64,000 nt of DNA. Source: Collybia mongolica (Eukaryota; Basidiomycota; Agaricomycetes; Agaricales; Clitocybaceae). The notes below the pieces were generated by a model, which was not told the DNA's origin, did no database searches, and saw only the letters and a list, made by a program, of their open reading frames with translations. The DNA lies in assembly GCA_013420905.1 (NCBI GenBank), contig JAAXNY010000008.1, positions 3,038,001 to 3,102,000 on the forward strand, read 5' to 3'. A program made the translations under genes and the position numbers. Positions within the stretch are counted from its first letter, which is position 1; each line of letters opens with the position of its first letter. This document shows positions 10,333 to 22,094 of this stretch, in pieces.

Positions 10333-13300
10333 ATGGTTCAGCTGAATAATTCTTGGTCCATCTTCGCGGTGGTCCTTACACTTTTTGTAGCAAGTAGTCA
10401 AGCCGACACCACCGTCACTGTGACTACAACGGGCGGAACACCCATTCCAAAGACTTTGTGTAGGTCCCTATTATTGTCCCCAGCTTGTACGAACTTATGG
10501 TTTAACCTCCTTACCTAGGGGGACAAACTTTCGAGGTGAGTGAATAGCTCCTTCCGGATGTATGGAAATCATCCAAAAAACTTATCTTTCAAGGACATCA
10601 ATGTGCGTTTCTCGTTTCTCATTCTGCAAGCTCATTCTCATGCTAACATCAATGATCCAGCACGTAAGCCTCCAAGTTAGCCATCTTATCTAGAGTTAAA
10701 ATATTAGGCTGCAGAGCGGAGACGGGGGACTCTACGCAGAACGTTAGTATGAACAAATAGTGCTGGAAATGACATTTTTGCTTACTGCGCTTTCCAATCT
10801 AGTCCTACGGAATCGCGCTTTTCAGAAAGTCCCACCGAGTAATAATCATGTTTATCTGGAACCATCACGATATGTTGACCATAGCTTATACTTTCAGATA
10901 CACCCGAAGCATTAAGTGCTTGGCATTCGATCAATGGCGCTGAACTCAATGTCATCGCGGATCCGGTCCCAGTATCTAATGCTTTACCCAATTCTCTACA
11001 AGTCAAGATCCCAACTGGTCGATTTGGACTGACTGGTTTCGGAAACGAAGGGTACAATGGTAATTAGCTTAATACCCCATCGACAATCATTGCACGACTG
11101 ATGCCAATTCTTTCTTGTGTCTAGGGGGCCTTAAAGTAGACAAAGGCGTGACCTACACGGCATCATTCTATTACCGTTTTCCCATAGCTTCGTCCTTCAG
11201 AGGCAGCGTCGCAGTTGGCTATCAAACGTCGTCCGGGCTGACACTCGGATCCACCTCGGTAACAATCAGCGGTGCTCAGACGACCTGGGCACAAGTTACT
11301 GTATCATTTACCCCTGCTCAAAGTGCTTTCAACAACAACAATTACTTTACCATAGTATTCGACAGCATCGCAGCAGCAGGACAGACGGTTCATTTCGCTA
11401 TGCTGTCCCTGTTTCCACCAACATACAGAAGTAGGGTCAATGGTCTACGACCAGACCTCGCGACTGTGGGTTTTCGATAAAGGTTTCATGAAGGATTAAT
11501 CTGATAAGTTCCGCTTTAGGCTCTCGCGGAAATGCAACCGGGTTTTCTGCGCTTCCCTGGTGGAAAGAACCTTGTAAGTAATGTTAGTATCATCTGAAGT
11601 ACTCAACTAAATGTCATTTTCTACAGGAGGTAAAAGTTCACGCACCGTAATGAGGTAAAAATAATGTTTACATTTTTGTTCCCATCCCAGGGTAATACTA
11701 TCGACACTCGGTGGCAATGGAACAACACGGTCGGAAAACTCGTCGATCGTCCCGGACGTGTTGGAACCTAGGGATATGTCAACACTGAGTGAGTCTGATA
11801 AGAAGTCTTCAAAGATCCAATTTAACCACATCACTTAGCGGCCTGGGTCTTCTCGAATTCTTGACGCTATGTGAAGATTTAGGTACAACGCCAATTATGG
11901 GTGTATGGGCAGGTGAGCCAGATCACAAGTACCCAAGAAAACCGTAATGATGTTTTCGTAGGATTTTCTCTTGATGGTCATAGCGTCCCAGATCAAGATC
12001 TCTTCCCTTACATTCAGCAAGCAATCGATCAGGTTGGCAACGCTCACTTAATATTTGCCTTGGCCCTGATCAGGATATCTAGATTAATTTTGCGATTGCT
12101 CCTACGACTAATCCATTTGGTATGTCCTGAATCCATGACCGAGGTCTGAACTAATCGGCTGCGGAAGGGTTATTGCGGTCGCAACTGGGACATCCTGCGC
12201 CATTTGCGCTTACCTACATTGAAATAGGAAATGAGGTGTGCCAGTCGCTATCAAACTCTGGTCAATTTTAACGAATTTTCAAAGGAATTTTTTTCCTCTG
12301 ATACGTGAGGCTTTGAACTAATGAGGGCGATGTATACAGTTGCTGACCTGACTACAGCTATGCTAACCGTTGGAGATTCTTCACGACAATCTTGAGCCAG
12401 AACTTCCCTCAATTACGTGGGTGGAGGTTCGTCGGGCAAACACAGTTCATCACTGATAGTACGAGCCTTAGGTTACATCGCAACCTCATACTCAAACGAC
12501 CCGGTCATTGCACCCGACCCAACTCATTGGGACGTACATTCTTTCAAGACGCCAGGTTTTTTTTGTGCCCAACACTCTCCAAATGGCCCTTTTTAATGTC
12601 ACGACAGGGTGGTTCGCTCAGAATTCTTTCTTCTATGATGGCCTCGCGGTAAGTGCGGATACTGACCGTAATAACCACAATTTACCAAGTCTTCGAATAG
12701 AGGAACGGAACAATGTATCTAGAGGTAATATTACGCCTGCGTTCTCTAATCCCCCCTCTCATACAGCGTTACAGGGAGAGTATGCCGCTGTCTCAAATGA
12801 TCCAATCCAGCGACACGACCGTCTTCCTTACCCGACAATGAAAGGTATTTCATTTTATAGGCTTGACAATACACCTACTTATTCCTGTGGTGATAGGCGC
12901 TGCATCCGAGGCTGCGTATATGACTGGACTGGAACGTAATTGCGACATCGTTCTCGGCTCCTCGTATTCCCCGTTGTTGAACGTAGGTGAATTCCTGATT
13001 GCAGATTACCATTATTGACCCTCTCTTTTCAGCGTGTGGGAGACACTGAGATAGTACGTTTTCTTTTTCGCTTAAGCACACAGATAGGGTTTGACGCCTA
13101 GGATATCAGACCCCCAATCTGATCAGTTTCGAGTGAGTTCTACAGTTGGCGCCACTTTTTTTGTAGACTCATGAAGCATTGCGTAGCATATCTACGGTCT
13201 ATCGTTCAACAAGTTTCTATGCTCAGATGGTTTGTTGTGACACCCGTCCGCCTTCGAAAATGCTCACAGCAAGTTCAGCTGTTCAGCACCAACCGCGGTG

Positions 13301-13671
13301 TGACCTTGTTAACAAGCACGCTTCCCAATCCCAATGGCACGATTTTCTGGACGATCACTCGAAACTCGGCAAGCCAGTTTGTGTTCAAGGTAGGGGGGGC
13401 CGGCGTTCTTTCATGCCTGGCGATTCATAGCTGATGTTTCATGAAGATCGTGAATGTCGCCGCGGACCCAGAGAATGTTACATTCAAACTTCCGGTCGGC
13501 CTCGCTGCTGGGACGTTGATTACCTTGCAAGGCCCTCCGGAGGCCAGTAACTCGCCTGAGACTCCGGGATTGGTGGTTCCGGTGACGACGAGTTATAGTC
13601 TTTCCGGAGGGGGGAATACGTTCGTCTTTGTGGCGCCTCCGTACAGTGTCAGCATTCTCCGGCTCCTTTGA
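10333..13671 (+). pseudogene. Secreted GH51 alpha-L-arabinofuranosidase, one nonsense codon
   Basis: The enzyme removes arabinofuranosyl side chains from hemicellulose and pectin. I reconstruct 27 exons: 10333-10459, 10519-10535, 10594-10602, 10661-10663, 10715-10742, 10803-10838, 10898-11059, 11125-11465, 11520-11573, 11627-11629, 11691-11788, 11839-11912, 11962-12032, 12083-12119, 12168-12235, 12285-12304, 12358-12416, 12472-12555, 12608-12648, 12701-12724, 12775-12844, 12897-12982, 13033-13053, 13110-13132, 13187-13229, 13270-13389, 13447-13671. They sum to 648 codons, normal for fungal GH51. A signal peptide ends at about SSQA-D. Family landmarks are GQTFEDINHSGDGGLYAEL, RFPGGKNLEGNT, the acid/base Glu in EIGNE and the nucleophile Glu in GEYA. 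Exons 4 and 10 are 3 nt each, supplying a His and a Glu that the family conserves. The only lesion is TAG at 11769-11771 (codon 287), where the family has Trp (GTWGY). It is either a recent pseudogene, a natural null allele or a sequencing error. Confidence 0.88.
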
Positions 13672-14543
13672 TGTTTAATACTATTATTGAGTGTGTTTAA
13701 ACGTTATGATATGTAGTTGGGGGTATACTTACGCAATAAATTGATAAGGCTTGGATTTAGCGCGATGGAATGAGAGGGGTTGATTTTCGGTGTTAGATGC
13801 GGTATGGAGATTTCTTCAATGTTATGCCCCCTTGAATCATGTTGCGAGTGCACCTTTTGACTTTTCGGTCTCATGTAGTAGGTCCTGATTCGTGGGCGCC
13901 TTCTTAGGTACGTTCGAGGATTTAACCCGTGGTCCTTGTTCGCATTCTTGGGCTGAGGTTGGACATGGCCTTTTCAAAAAATTGCGCAGGCGCACTGCAT
14001 GGTTTGACTACTAAAGCTGGGCGTTAAAGAGCGAGCGACTGTAGAGAGTCTATATGAGACAACGTTGTCTCGATAGAGCATAGCCAAAGCGACACTCGTA
14101 GTAGGTGAGGGTACACCGAGGCTTGATTATTGTAATATATTCTGACGGCTTGATTTTCTACATAACGCCTCAAGAGGCTGAAGACCTTCCGTTCTCGTGC
14201 GCCATGCGTATACTAAAGATAGCCCTTTCCTGAGTAACGCCCCGCAATTGTGGTAAGGGTCTGTCCGCGCACGGCTCGCTTTGGCACAACCCCCCCCTCC
14301 CCAATTGTGCATCACATCCCATCCGAACCGTGCCACAGAAAAATTCTGGCCATTCCCGCGATCAGAATGCCTATGCGTCCATTGTTCTTCCGTGGAGCTG
14401 TTTACTCAAGCTTTACCTGGAGATATATGGGAGTTCGAACTTGGCCATGGGGGTCACGAGACCTTTAAATTGGGGACGCGGGAGCCAAAGCCTCTCTTTC
14501 CTCTACTACCATTACATCTCTCTCAAATACTCTGAAAAGCACA
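13672..14543. other. Intergenic, no gene seen
   Basis: This is 3' flank of GH51 and upstream region of the zinc-finger gene. Short ORFs on both strands around 14.13-14.55 kb share no conserved motif and overlap each other. I see no RNA gene. Confidence 0.5.
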
Positions 14544-16246
14544 ATGGCTTATGAACAGAACAGCGCAGGGAACTATGTATTACCTTCAGCCGATACCAGG
14601 TGAGTTTCTCCATGGCTAATCACTGCTGGACGTCGCTCACTGGACCGTTCTCAAGCCCCGGCGCCGTCGATGGCCAGGACGGCGGAAAGTCCTTGAAGTA
14701 AGTGGATTACTACCATGTATACATATTTACATGCGGTCTGATGGTGAATTTACAGCTGCGACGTCTCACTCGAGGGTATTATATTTCCAAACGCTCGAAT
14801 CCTCCTAGGGCCTATTCCAGGCGCCGACGAACTGCGGAGGATGTCCGCGCGCTTTGCCACTTGCTCTTCCAAAGTCTTCCGCATGCGAACAGCTGCCGCA
14901 AACGCATTCAACTTCGATGCTGAAGCCCTCTCGTCCACCATGCTCCCCGAGCACCCCATCGCATCCGAACTCTCCAACAATCCCCAGGCTACCTTCACTC
15001 CTCAATTAGCCCCGGAAAGCGATAACTTCACATCATTCAGTAACGCGACACCTGGCTATCCAGAGGCCGGCCAACCCAGCCAGCCTTCGTTCAGTGCCAC
15101 CACCGGGTTCGCGGCCCGAGACGCGTCTAATTATGCCGGATCGGAATCCGGCGACGCGTCGCGTTATCACGTGCCTTCGCAGCACGTTCCACCGAACGTG
15201 AGCCACTACCAGGAGTTTCAAGCGCCCGCCCCACCGCTGGACGCCGCTGGCCAGCCTTTCTATGAAATCCCGCTGTACTATGTCAACACTCCTTACGGCG
15301 TGCAAGCCGTGCCTTACGTGGTTACTCATGATGACCAGGTTGTCGAGCACCCGTCCTTGCAAACGATGGGCAGCACCATGATGGGGAATGCCGCTGGTGG
15401 TGATGGTATGCCGCCTCACCCACTCGGCGCTCCTGCAGCAACTGCCCCAACTGCTTCGGCTTTGCCGTCCCATTTCAAGTAACGCCCCGCCCGTTTCACA
15501 CCCTTTTCATATAATTGACGCGTATATACTTAGCTTCGACTTTAGTATGCCATCAGGGCAATTTGCCGCAGCGCCCATGGCTCAACCTCAGCAATACGGT
15601 CCCTACACCTTCGGTGTCCCTGTGCACTCAGCTCAAAACATGGCTTCATTCACGCCCAATGACCACCAGTTGACCGAGCTCAATAACGTTCCGCTCAGCG
15701 GCTCGAGACGCGGAAGAGGACGGGTATCCAAGGCGTACGTTGAATTCTATGCTACGTATCTACCTGCTCTGTGCTAACGAGATTTATTTTAGGGGCAGCA
15801 AGAAGTCCACCACAGCTGCGGCCCAGACAGTCGACATTGGCAAAGAGAACATCGACCCCAACTCGAGCGCAGGCACCGCCCAGCCCGCTGCCTCCTCATC
15901 CTCATCTTCCACTGCCCCCACCGCCCCCTCGGAGGCTTTGTACAAGTGCCTCTTCTGCGCAGAACTCATCCCCGGTACGCGAAGAGACGTCCGGACGCAC
16001 CTCCTCAAAGCCCACTTCTCCGGGGGGGACGGCAGGGAGTACGTGCCCTGCACGTGCGGGGAGAAACTGCAGATTTCCAGCCTGCCGCAGCATATTGTCA
16101 GCGGTAAGCATTATGGCGCTGCGGCGTGTGTGTGCCCGGGGTGTGGGAAGAGGTTTGCGAGGGGGAATTTGTTGGCGGCGCATAAGGGGAAGTGTGAGGG
16201 GGGGTTGGGCGCTGAGCCTGCGAGGAAGAAGCAGAGGGTTGATTGA
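14544..16246 (+). CDS. C2H2-type zinc-finger protein, probable DNA-binding regulator
   Basis: Five exons (14544-14599, 14656-14697, 14756-15478, 15534-15734, 15793-16246) join in frame to 491 residues. The N-terminal quarter is ordered. The centre (about residues 120-340) is rich in Pro, Ala, Gln, Ser and Tyr, as in transcription-factor activation regions. The C-terminal 105 residues carry three Cys/His fingers in a row. The first is CLFC...H-x4-H. The second is atypical, CTC...H-x5-H. The third is CPGC...H-x3-C, with Cys in place of the last His. A basic tail KKQR follows, a possible nuclear signal. The low-complexity linker ASSSSSST precedes the fingers. I know no named orthologue; nuclear location and DNA binding are inferred from the fingers and tail. 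Confidence 0.8.
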
Positions 16247-16549
16247 AGATGGTGTGTGGTGCGAATTTTGTTGTTTTGGCTGATTTTGCTCACGTTTTCT
16301 GCCCACCTGGTTTCTTACAGACCTTGTATGAACCACTCGCGATACCTTCCCCTATATGATACTGTCGACATTTAACACAACACACCTACCTCCGCGATAC
16401 CTACCTCCTTGTGAATCCTCCATCATTTTGTATGCTATAATTTATGTATTGCCTCGTACTGCATATATCCACCCTGTACACCTTGTTATGATAATGATAT
16501 TCGATTTATATGCAGACATGACACAAGGATTTGCGGCGCGGTTTGTGTC

Positions 16550-16623
16550 GGCCGACTAGCTCAGCTGGTTAGAGCGTCGTGCTAATAACGCGAAGGTCTT
16601 GGGTTCGATCCCCACGTTGGCCA
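16550..16623 (+). tRNA. tRNA-Ile (anticodon AAU)
   Basis: A 74-nt cloverleaf without intron. The 7 bp acceptor stem pairs GGCCGAC with GTTGGCC and has one G-U pair. The anticodon loop reads CTAATAA with AAT at the centre. The T arm contains GGTTCGATCC. The gene ends with discriminator A and has no encoded CCA. The minus-strand copy at 57873-57946 is identical. Confidence 0.96.
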
Positions 16624-16816
16624 TAACATTCCTATAAGGCGCATCTTTTTTGGCGCGATCGGTTGATGTGTACGCGTTGTTATGCATCCCATCAGTGCTT
16701 AGGTAACCGCGCCTAGGTTGAATATTCAACATTCAGGGGTTGCCTCTTCAACTCCAACCTTTTTTTTTTTCCTCTCTGCTCCACGCTCTTCTCCTTTGTA
16801 CGTACTATTTTTCACG

Positions 16817-17736
16817 ATGACGACCTACTCTGCATTTTTCTCCTCTGGCCTGCTCGCCCCCCACAACGGATACCATTCCCCACACAACACTCACAACAAC
16901 AACGACTCGTACGGGTACTTCGACGCCCCCTCCCCCGCATCGTCCGCCACTCCCCTGCCTATCGCCGACGATAGCGACATCGACATCGACACAGACAGGG
17001 ACTCCACGCCCACTCCAGACATACCAGCCCCGAGCAGCGATGCAAACACATGTGCAACAACGTCTACCGGGGGCAACACCACCCAGCCACGCCCCCGGCT
17101 GCGGAAACGCCGCTCGAGCCTGACGGTGGGGACGTCGCCCATGAATGCCATCCGGTCGCCGACTCGCACGGCCGGCGCCGCGCTGCAGCTGCAGATGCAC
17201 CTCCCCTCGCCGTCGCGCTCGCGCAGTGGCAGCGTCAGCGCTACGGTGGCGCACCCCGACTCCTACGGTTGCGTCGGGAACGTCGCGAGCGAGGGCACGA
17301 GCCTCGTGGGCAGGATGCGCAGCGGGAGTGTAGGCGGAGTCCTACGGTGAGTCCCTGGTCGCGCCCATTTTAAGCTTTGGTTCAACGAAGCTAAAAATAG
17401 TTTGTATGTAGCCCACGCCGGGGTGTCCGGCGCCTTGCGTCTGTGCCTGCGCCCGCCCCGCCGCCGACGGCGCCCCTCCCTGCGATCCCGGCGCTCATGC
17501 TCCCGCCTGTGAACAAGTTTGCGCCGCATACGGCCCCGCTGAATGGCTCGTTCCCGCATACGCCACGGTATGATGGGCCCTCGTTTGCGTGCCAGATGGC
17601 TGCGCCCCCGCGTGCGCCGCTTGTGAATAGGGCGGCGGTGCCGGTGGGTCAGGAGGTGCATGGGCCTGCTGCGATTGGGCGGGAGAGGTCGTATTCGCTT
17701 GGGAATAGGATCGATGAGGAGATGAAGGAGAATTGA
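16817..17736 (+). CDS. Ser/Pro-rich low-complexity protein, unknown function
   Basis: Two exons (16817-17346 and 17412-17736) give 284 residues. ATG 16817 is preferred over the in-frame ATG at 16718 because the intervening sequence is a pyrimidine-rich leader. The product is largely disordered: Asn/His-rich, then Asp-rich (DDSDIDIDTDRD), then basic with RKRRSS, followed by SPMNAIRSPTRT. Several short R-x-S-x-S motifs (RSRSGS, RMRSGS, RERSYS) look like basophilic kinase sites, and the SP/TP sites suit proline-directed kinases. No folded domain or membrane segment is visible. The exons are GC-rich, so overlapping ORFs appear in the other frames; these are shadows. A phosphoregulated scaffold or cell-cycle role is possible but not shown. 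Confidence 0.65.
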
Positions 17737-18370
17737 TGGTGTGTTGTGTGATGAATTTGTTTTTCGGTCGAGACTCTCTCGATCTCTCTCTCTCGTCCCT
17801 CGCCACTTTAATTATTCTCGAACTCCAGACAACGCTCATCAAGAATGCTTATCAACTACAAATATAATTATAGGATCGGGAATCCACACTATGTACCTCT
17901 TACCCTCCCCCCAAATTCGTTCTCTCATGCACGGATATGGCGCCTGCGCCTCGAACCCAAGTTACTTATATATATATTACCCGACCACCCCCCATGATTA
18001 ATACTTACACGATCAAACGCAATCCTCATTCATATCTACGAATATATTCACATGGCTCGACGGTTTCTGCGAAATCGGAGTGTAGAGCCAAGTCGAAATA
18101 ATACTACCCATCCTGTCAGACAACTTCTTGCGCTCGTCTCTGAAAAATACCAGGCCTCAACCTCACCCCGCCCGCCCCTGACCGCGCATTCTCTTAGGCG
18201 CTGCTATGACTCAGTAAAAAAAAAAAGTCGTGTTTTAGTCGGTTCCGAATCCTAGTCCGAAATTTCGACATAGTCAGGGAAAATGTGTGAAAATCAGCTT
18301 CAAGTTAGCCAAAAATTGTACCTTTTTGACTAATGTCGAAATATTTGACTATTTCTTTTTTACTGAGATG
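17737..18370. other. Intergenic, no gene seen
   Basis: This covers the 3' flank of the Ser-rich gene and sequence up to the left edge of copy A. It is AT-rich and carries only short non-overlapping ORFs. Confidence 0.5.
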
Positions 18371-18977
18371 TACTATCAGTGGCCCATCATTGCCTACGGG
18401 CAGTGTAATGCTTATTTCCATTTTGGCCACTTCCACAGCTCCGTTTGCCTCGAAAAACAAATCATAGCTTGGTGCATGTCATCCAAATAAAATCCTTGAC
18501 TCAGAACAACAAATAAACATGCTGAGTTTTATGGGGAGGCTCGAGAAGGTGACTTTGATCAAGTGTATTGTCTTTTGATAGTCAGGTCCACAACTATGGG
18601 AAAGGGCACAGGAAATTGGTTGGATGCAAGACTTTCTATATATCAATATCTTCTATTCTACACATTTTATAAGGGCACAGAGTGTTAGATGCCATGGCAG
18701 GCTCCAGATTCGTTGTTCACAGAGGTGAGAGTGACAGGGATCCTCGTTACATTTTCAGATGCCCCTGGCTTCCCGGCTCGGCAGTTGGGACGACATCCCT
18801 CGGGGTATGAAATTTTCTTGATTTTTGATGTGACCACAGTGACGAAAATAAGAAATACACGCCTCATTTGCTGAAATGAAGCCCGTCGTCTCGGTCAATG
18901 CCCGCCACATTTTCTCCCCCAAAAAAAAATAATTGAGGCAGGGCAATCTGTCCGTAAGGACCGGTTCTATATACTGA

Positions 18978-19062
18978 TAACTTTATGAACCCTTATTTTT
19001 CCGTTCCGTAGCGTTATGGGGGAGAGTGTCAAAAATCGGCATTAGTGGACCAGCCATAGTAC
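18978..19062 (+). repeat. 85 bp direct repeat, left copy
   Basis: About 85% identical to 23891-23975 in the same orientation. Both contain the core TCAAAAATCGGCATTAGTGG. It holds the site (GGGGAG) at which copy B received the 7.1 kb element. Confidence 0.8.
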
Positions 19063-19425
19063 CGCATGTTTTCCTGTGGTAGGCAAAATACGACTAACAA
19101 CTCCATTAATTCTTCCCTGCCTCAGACTCTATTTAGTGTCAGAGTACGGTTTTCGATTCAAATCTTGACCATGTTCATGGGTTTTGAGCCAACCTGTCCA
19201 TTAAAGGTTGTATCGAGGGCATTCCATAATGGTTGGAGACTCTTCAGTCATAATTTTCCGCAGTCCCGTGAACTTCTGAGTTGCATGAAAAAATCATAAT
19301 AGTTTATCATATATAATCATAGGTCATATATCGGACTGCTAAACCTTGACATTATTAGAATAAGCAATAATCTCGTACTGCCCCATGACAGCCACATTTT
19401 CCCTGGGTCGCAAGTGTCGCTCGAG

Positions 19426-20381
19426 TTACTTGGTGGACCACAGATACTCGTTGATCCTCTGGTCGATCTCGCCAATGTTAGGAGAGCCAGAGCGGGGGGC
19501 TTGACGATAGCACCCGTTGTCGTAGTCTGTGTCGTGCCCGTCGGTGGTATGGTCAATACTATAGAAAACTGCGTCTGAGAGGTATTTGCCGAGGTCCCTC
19601 TCGGAGTCGCTGAAAAAACCAGCGTAAGTGGTTGGGTCTTCGCTGTCGTCATCGTAATCGACATGGTAGCCGCCGTCGGAGGCGGATTGCTCATCATAAG
19701 TGACCGCAACGTGTGGAACGTGAGGGGAATCCTCGCGATTATTTCCGTCTCCACCTCCGCACCCTTTCTCCAAGTCTTCCTTTTCAGGCTGATCACCGTC
19801 ACTCCACGCGCCATCCGACGAACCGCCATCGTACTCTTCCTTGCTTGTTTCAGCGCTTGAGCTACAGCCGCCAGCATAGTCTGACAAAGTGCTAGAGCTG
19901 CTATGGACCCGCACGGTAAAAACTCTGCCACGGTTTCCTAAGCTCCCGTCAGTGAACAGGGCTGACTCGCTGAAGTATTCGGAGTCGGTGGTCGCTGCAC
20001 TCCAGCGGCCGGAAATACTGCCCTTGGTGAGTGGCTGAATCCTTGAGGATCCCAGTCGGACTCTGCGTCGAGACCATCGTTTACGTGGGGTCAAGTCTTG
20101 CTCGAGGAATGTGTAATCCCTGGAGGCAGGGTCAATACTCTCGAATATAAGCCAAGGTTATGAAGTTATGCACCTTAAATATTCCTGCATACACTCTTCT
20201 CTGGAGAAATTCGTATTTCAGTCTGGTTGAAGAGGAATGGTGAAGAAAGAACGCACACGACATCTGCAGGGAAGAGTGGTTCATGGGTAGGAACCTGCCC
20301 AGTAGAATTGACGCCCGGGCTTGGATCATTCTTGGGAACCAGGGCGGCTGTATCAGCACTCGCATTGGTTGTCGAGGACAT
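19426..20381 (-). CDS. Acidic Ser/Asp-rich protein of the duplicated unit (copy A)
   Basis: Exons on the minus strand are 20381-20257, 20200-20174 and 20119-19426, joining in frame to 281 residues from ATG 20381. The N-terminus is polar. Residues 45-75 are amphipathic and very basic (TPRKRWSRRRVRLG). The rest is strongly acidic, with clusters such as SSDGAWSDGD, DYDDDSED and DTDYDNG, and it ends INEYLWSTK. There is no signal peptide, membrane segment or known domain. The same gene is intact in copy B, and many of the differences between copies change the amino acid. That fits weak constraint or rapid evolution. Function unknown. Confidence 0.55.
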
Positions 20382-20871
20382 GTGAAGGGATATATATGCA
20401 CTGTGTAATCGAGGGTATGAATTTGATATGTGGAGAAAATGGCACTAGCTTTATAGCGAAGTACGGTCCCGTGACCGCATATGGGGACAATGGTGTCCTA
20501 CAAGTTGGACAAAACCGGTGCCGGAGTAATCGCTCAATCAGGTAATATTTCGAAAAGCACAATGCGTCCATGAACACGGCACTTAGACTCGCCTCGCGAT
20601 GGTCATGGTTTATCTGGACAATGAATTCTGGTGGCGGGATACGGTGACAAGAGTTGTGATATGCTGCCGAACCCGCCATTGACTGCTAGCCAGTGACCGT
20701 CAAAAGATGAGGTCCCAACACCAATATTGCAATTTGATATAAAACAGGCCACACCGGCAGCGCCGCCGTGTCAAGTTGGCTCCATTATTGATTTGACGGG
20801 AGAACGGAGAACATAATGTCCGTGAACAACATGTAATAGGAAGAGGGATATACTGATATCAGAAGAATCGG

Positions 20872-21273
20872 CTACCTGGGAGATAGGACATTGTCGTGAA
20901 ATTTAAACTTGCTCAAACTGGGAACCTGCGGTATCACTGTCGACGGACATGCGGGGGGACTATAGTATAGAGACTTGCGGCCAGCCATATATTTTCCTGG
21001 TTGCAGGGAGGTGGTAAAGTGACTGTTAACGGATAGCAGGCCCAATGAGGGAAAGAGGGAGTTACAGATGCGAAGATACGACTGGCTGAATTTAACGGCC
21101 AGTCGTTGCGGAAATTCTCTTACTTGGATCCTGTTGGGCAATGGAAAGTCATCAGAAGATCGCAGGCAATCTGGGCAACAACCTGACAGGCGGTTCAATG
21201 TTAGGGAATTAGCCTCGTCTATTGCGCGTCCTGGAACTACTGGCGTGGACGTGGATACGTCGAGTGATTGCAT
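20872..21273 (-). CDS. Unrecognised reading frame in the duplicated unit (copy A)
   Basis: A 133-codon frame from ATG 21273, kept at almost the same length in copy B (51863-52264). It contains a CCPDC motif. A donor GTAAGAGAA and an acceptor TTCAG within it would splice out a short intron, so the true protein may differ. It lies between the acidic gene and a hydrophobic frame on the same strand, and exons could be shared. No homology recognised. Confidence 0.35.
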   Translation of the reverse strand: MQSLDVSTSTPVVPGRAIDEANSLTLNRLSGCCPDCLRSSDDFPLPNRIQVREFPQRLAVKFSQSYLRICNSLFPSLGLLSVNSHFTTSLQPGKYMAGRKSLYYSPPACPSTVIPQVPSLSKFKFHDNVLSPR

Positions 21274-21339
21274 AGCTAAGTCTGAGGATCACTAAGTAAA
21301 ACCATTGAGATGGATGTCGACATCAATAGCTTTATTGTC

Positions 21340-21786
21340 CTAGGTTATAGCCCTCCAGATCCGCAGCTTTCTGTTGATACCCCCCACAATCGTCGTCGAG
21401 ACTATTATGAAGGTGCCTTGTCCAATAGTCCCCCACCAAATCCTCCCGATAATCATGAGGTATTCGACTTCATTCTCGATGTTTCCTGAAGAAGAACCCC
21501 CAAATTTGTAAAACGGTGATGGGCCATGAACTAGTACTGTCCATCCGATAATACCAATGCAAATTTGAGGGTCCGCGTGGCCATTCGGAACAATGGTCCT
21601 CTGTAACGAAACATAAAAGCCATCACGTGGAATAATAAATTCCCGCTGTAGCTCAACAACAAAAAGCATAGTTCCTGCCCACCTCCATTTCCTCGAAAAG
21701 TAGGACGCTCCCTGAGTTCTCCAAACGAGCCATAGATATGAGAGGCCACCAAGATGCGAATATGCACGCAGTACTCCCGCGCGCAT
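21340..21786 (-). CDS. Hydrophobic reading frame, possible membrane protein part (copy A)
   Basis: A 148-codon frame with at least three hydrophobic stretches (around GTMLFVVEL, ICIGIIGWTVLVHG and GTFIIVSTTIVGG) separated by Arg/Lys. This looks like part of a polytopic membrane protein. In copy B the equivalent region (52331-52780) has small deletions near 52480-52510 that break the frame. No family recognised. Confidence 0.35.
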   Translation of the reverse strand: MRAGVLRAYSHLGGLSYLWLVWRTQGASYFSRKWRWAGTMLFVVELQREFIIPRDGFYVSLQRTIVPNGHADPQICIGIIGWTVLVHGPSPFYKFGGSSSGNIENEVEYLMIIGRIWWGTIGQGTFIIVSTTIVGGINRKLRIWRAIT

Positions 21787-22094
21787 GTAACCGTTGTAAT
21801 CACCAATTTCCCAACCTAGACAAAGTGAGCCTCGACGTCGCCGAATATATATTCGCCCAACATGACCAAGTGTGTATTGGGCCCAACGGGTGAGTCCCTA
21901 TCGTTGTCAGCCTTCCTGGGTATGCTGGGTGTTGATGCCACAATCATAGGTGCGCTCAGGTGGCGCCACAGCTCGCAGCGAGTGGCGTAGGAATTGCGCA
22001 TGCGCAATTCACCACCACTTCGCCACCTCCGCTTGGCGAGAACGAGAACGCAGCGGCAGTCACAGCACCACTCAAGCAAGAAAGAGAGAAATAC

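Noticed and set aside
20353..20679. 108-codon minus-strand ORF with a CPTC motif
   Set aside because: It overlaps the first exon of the acidic gene in another frame. Conservation in copy B follows from the overall near-identity.
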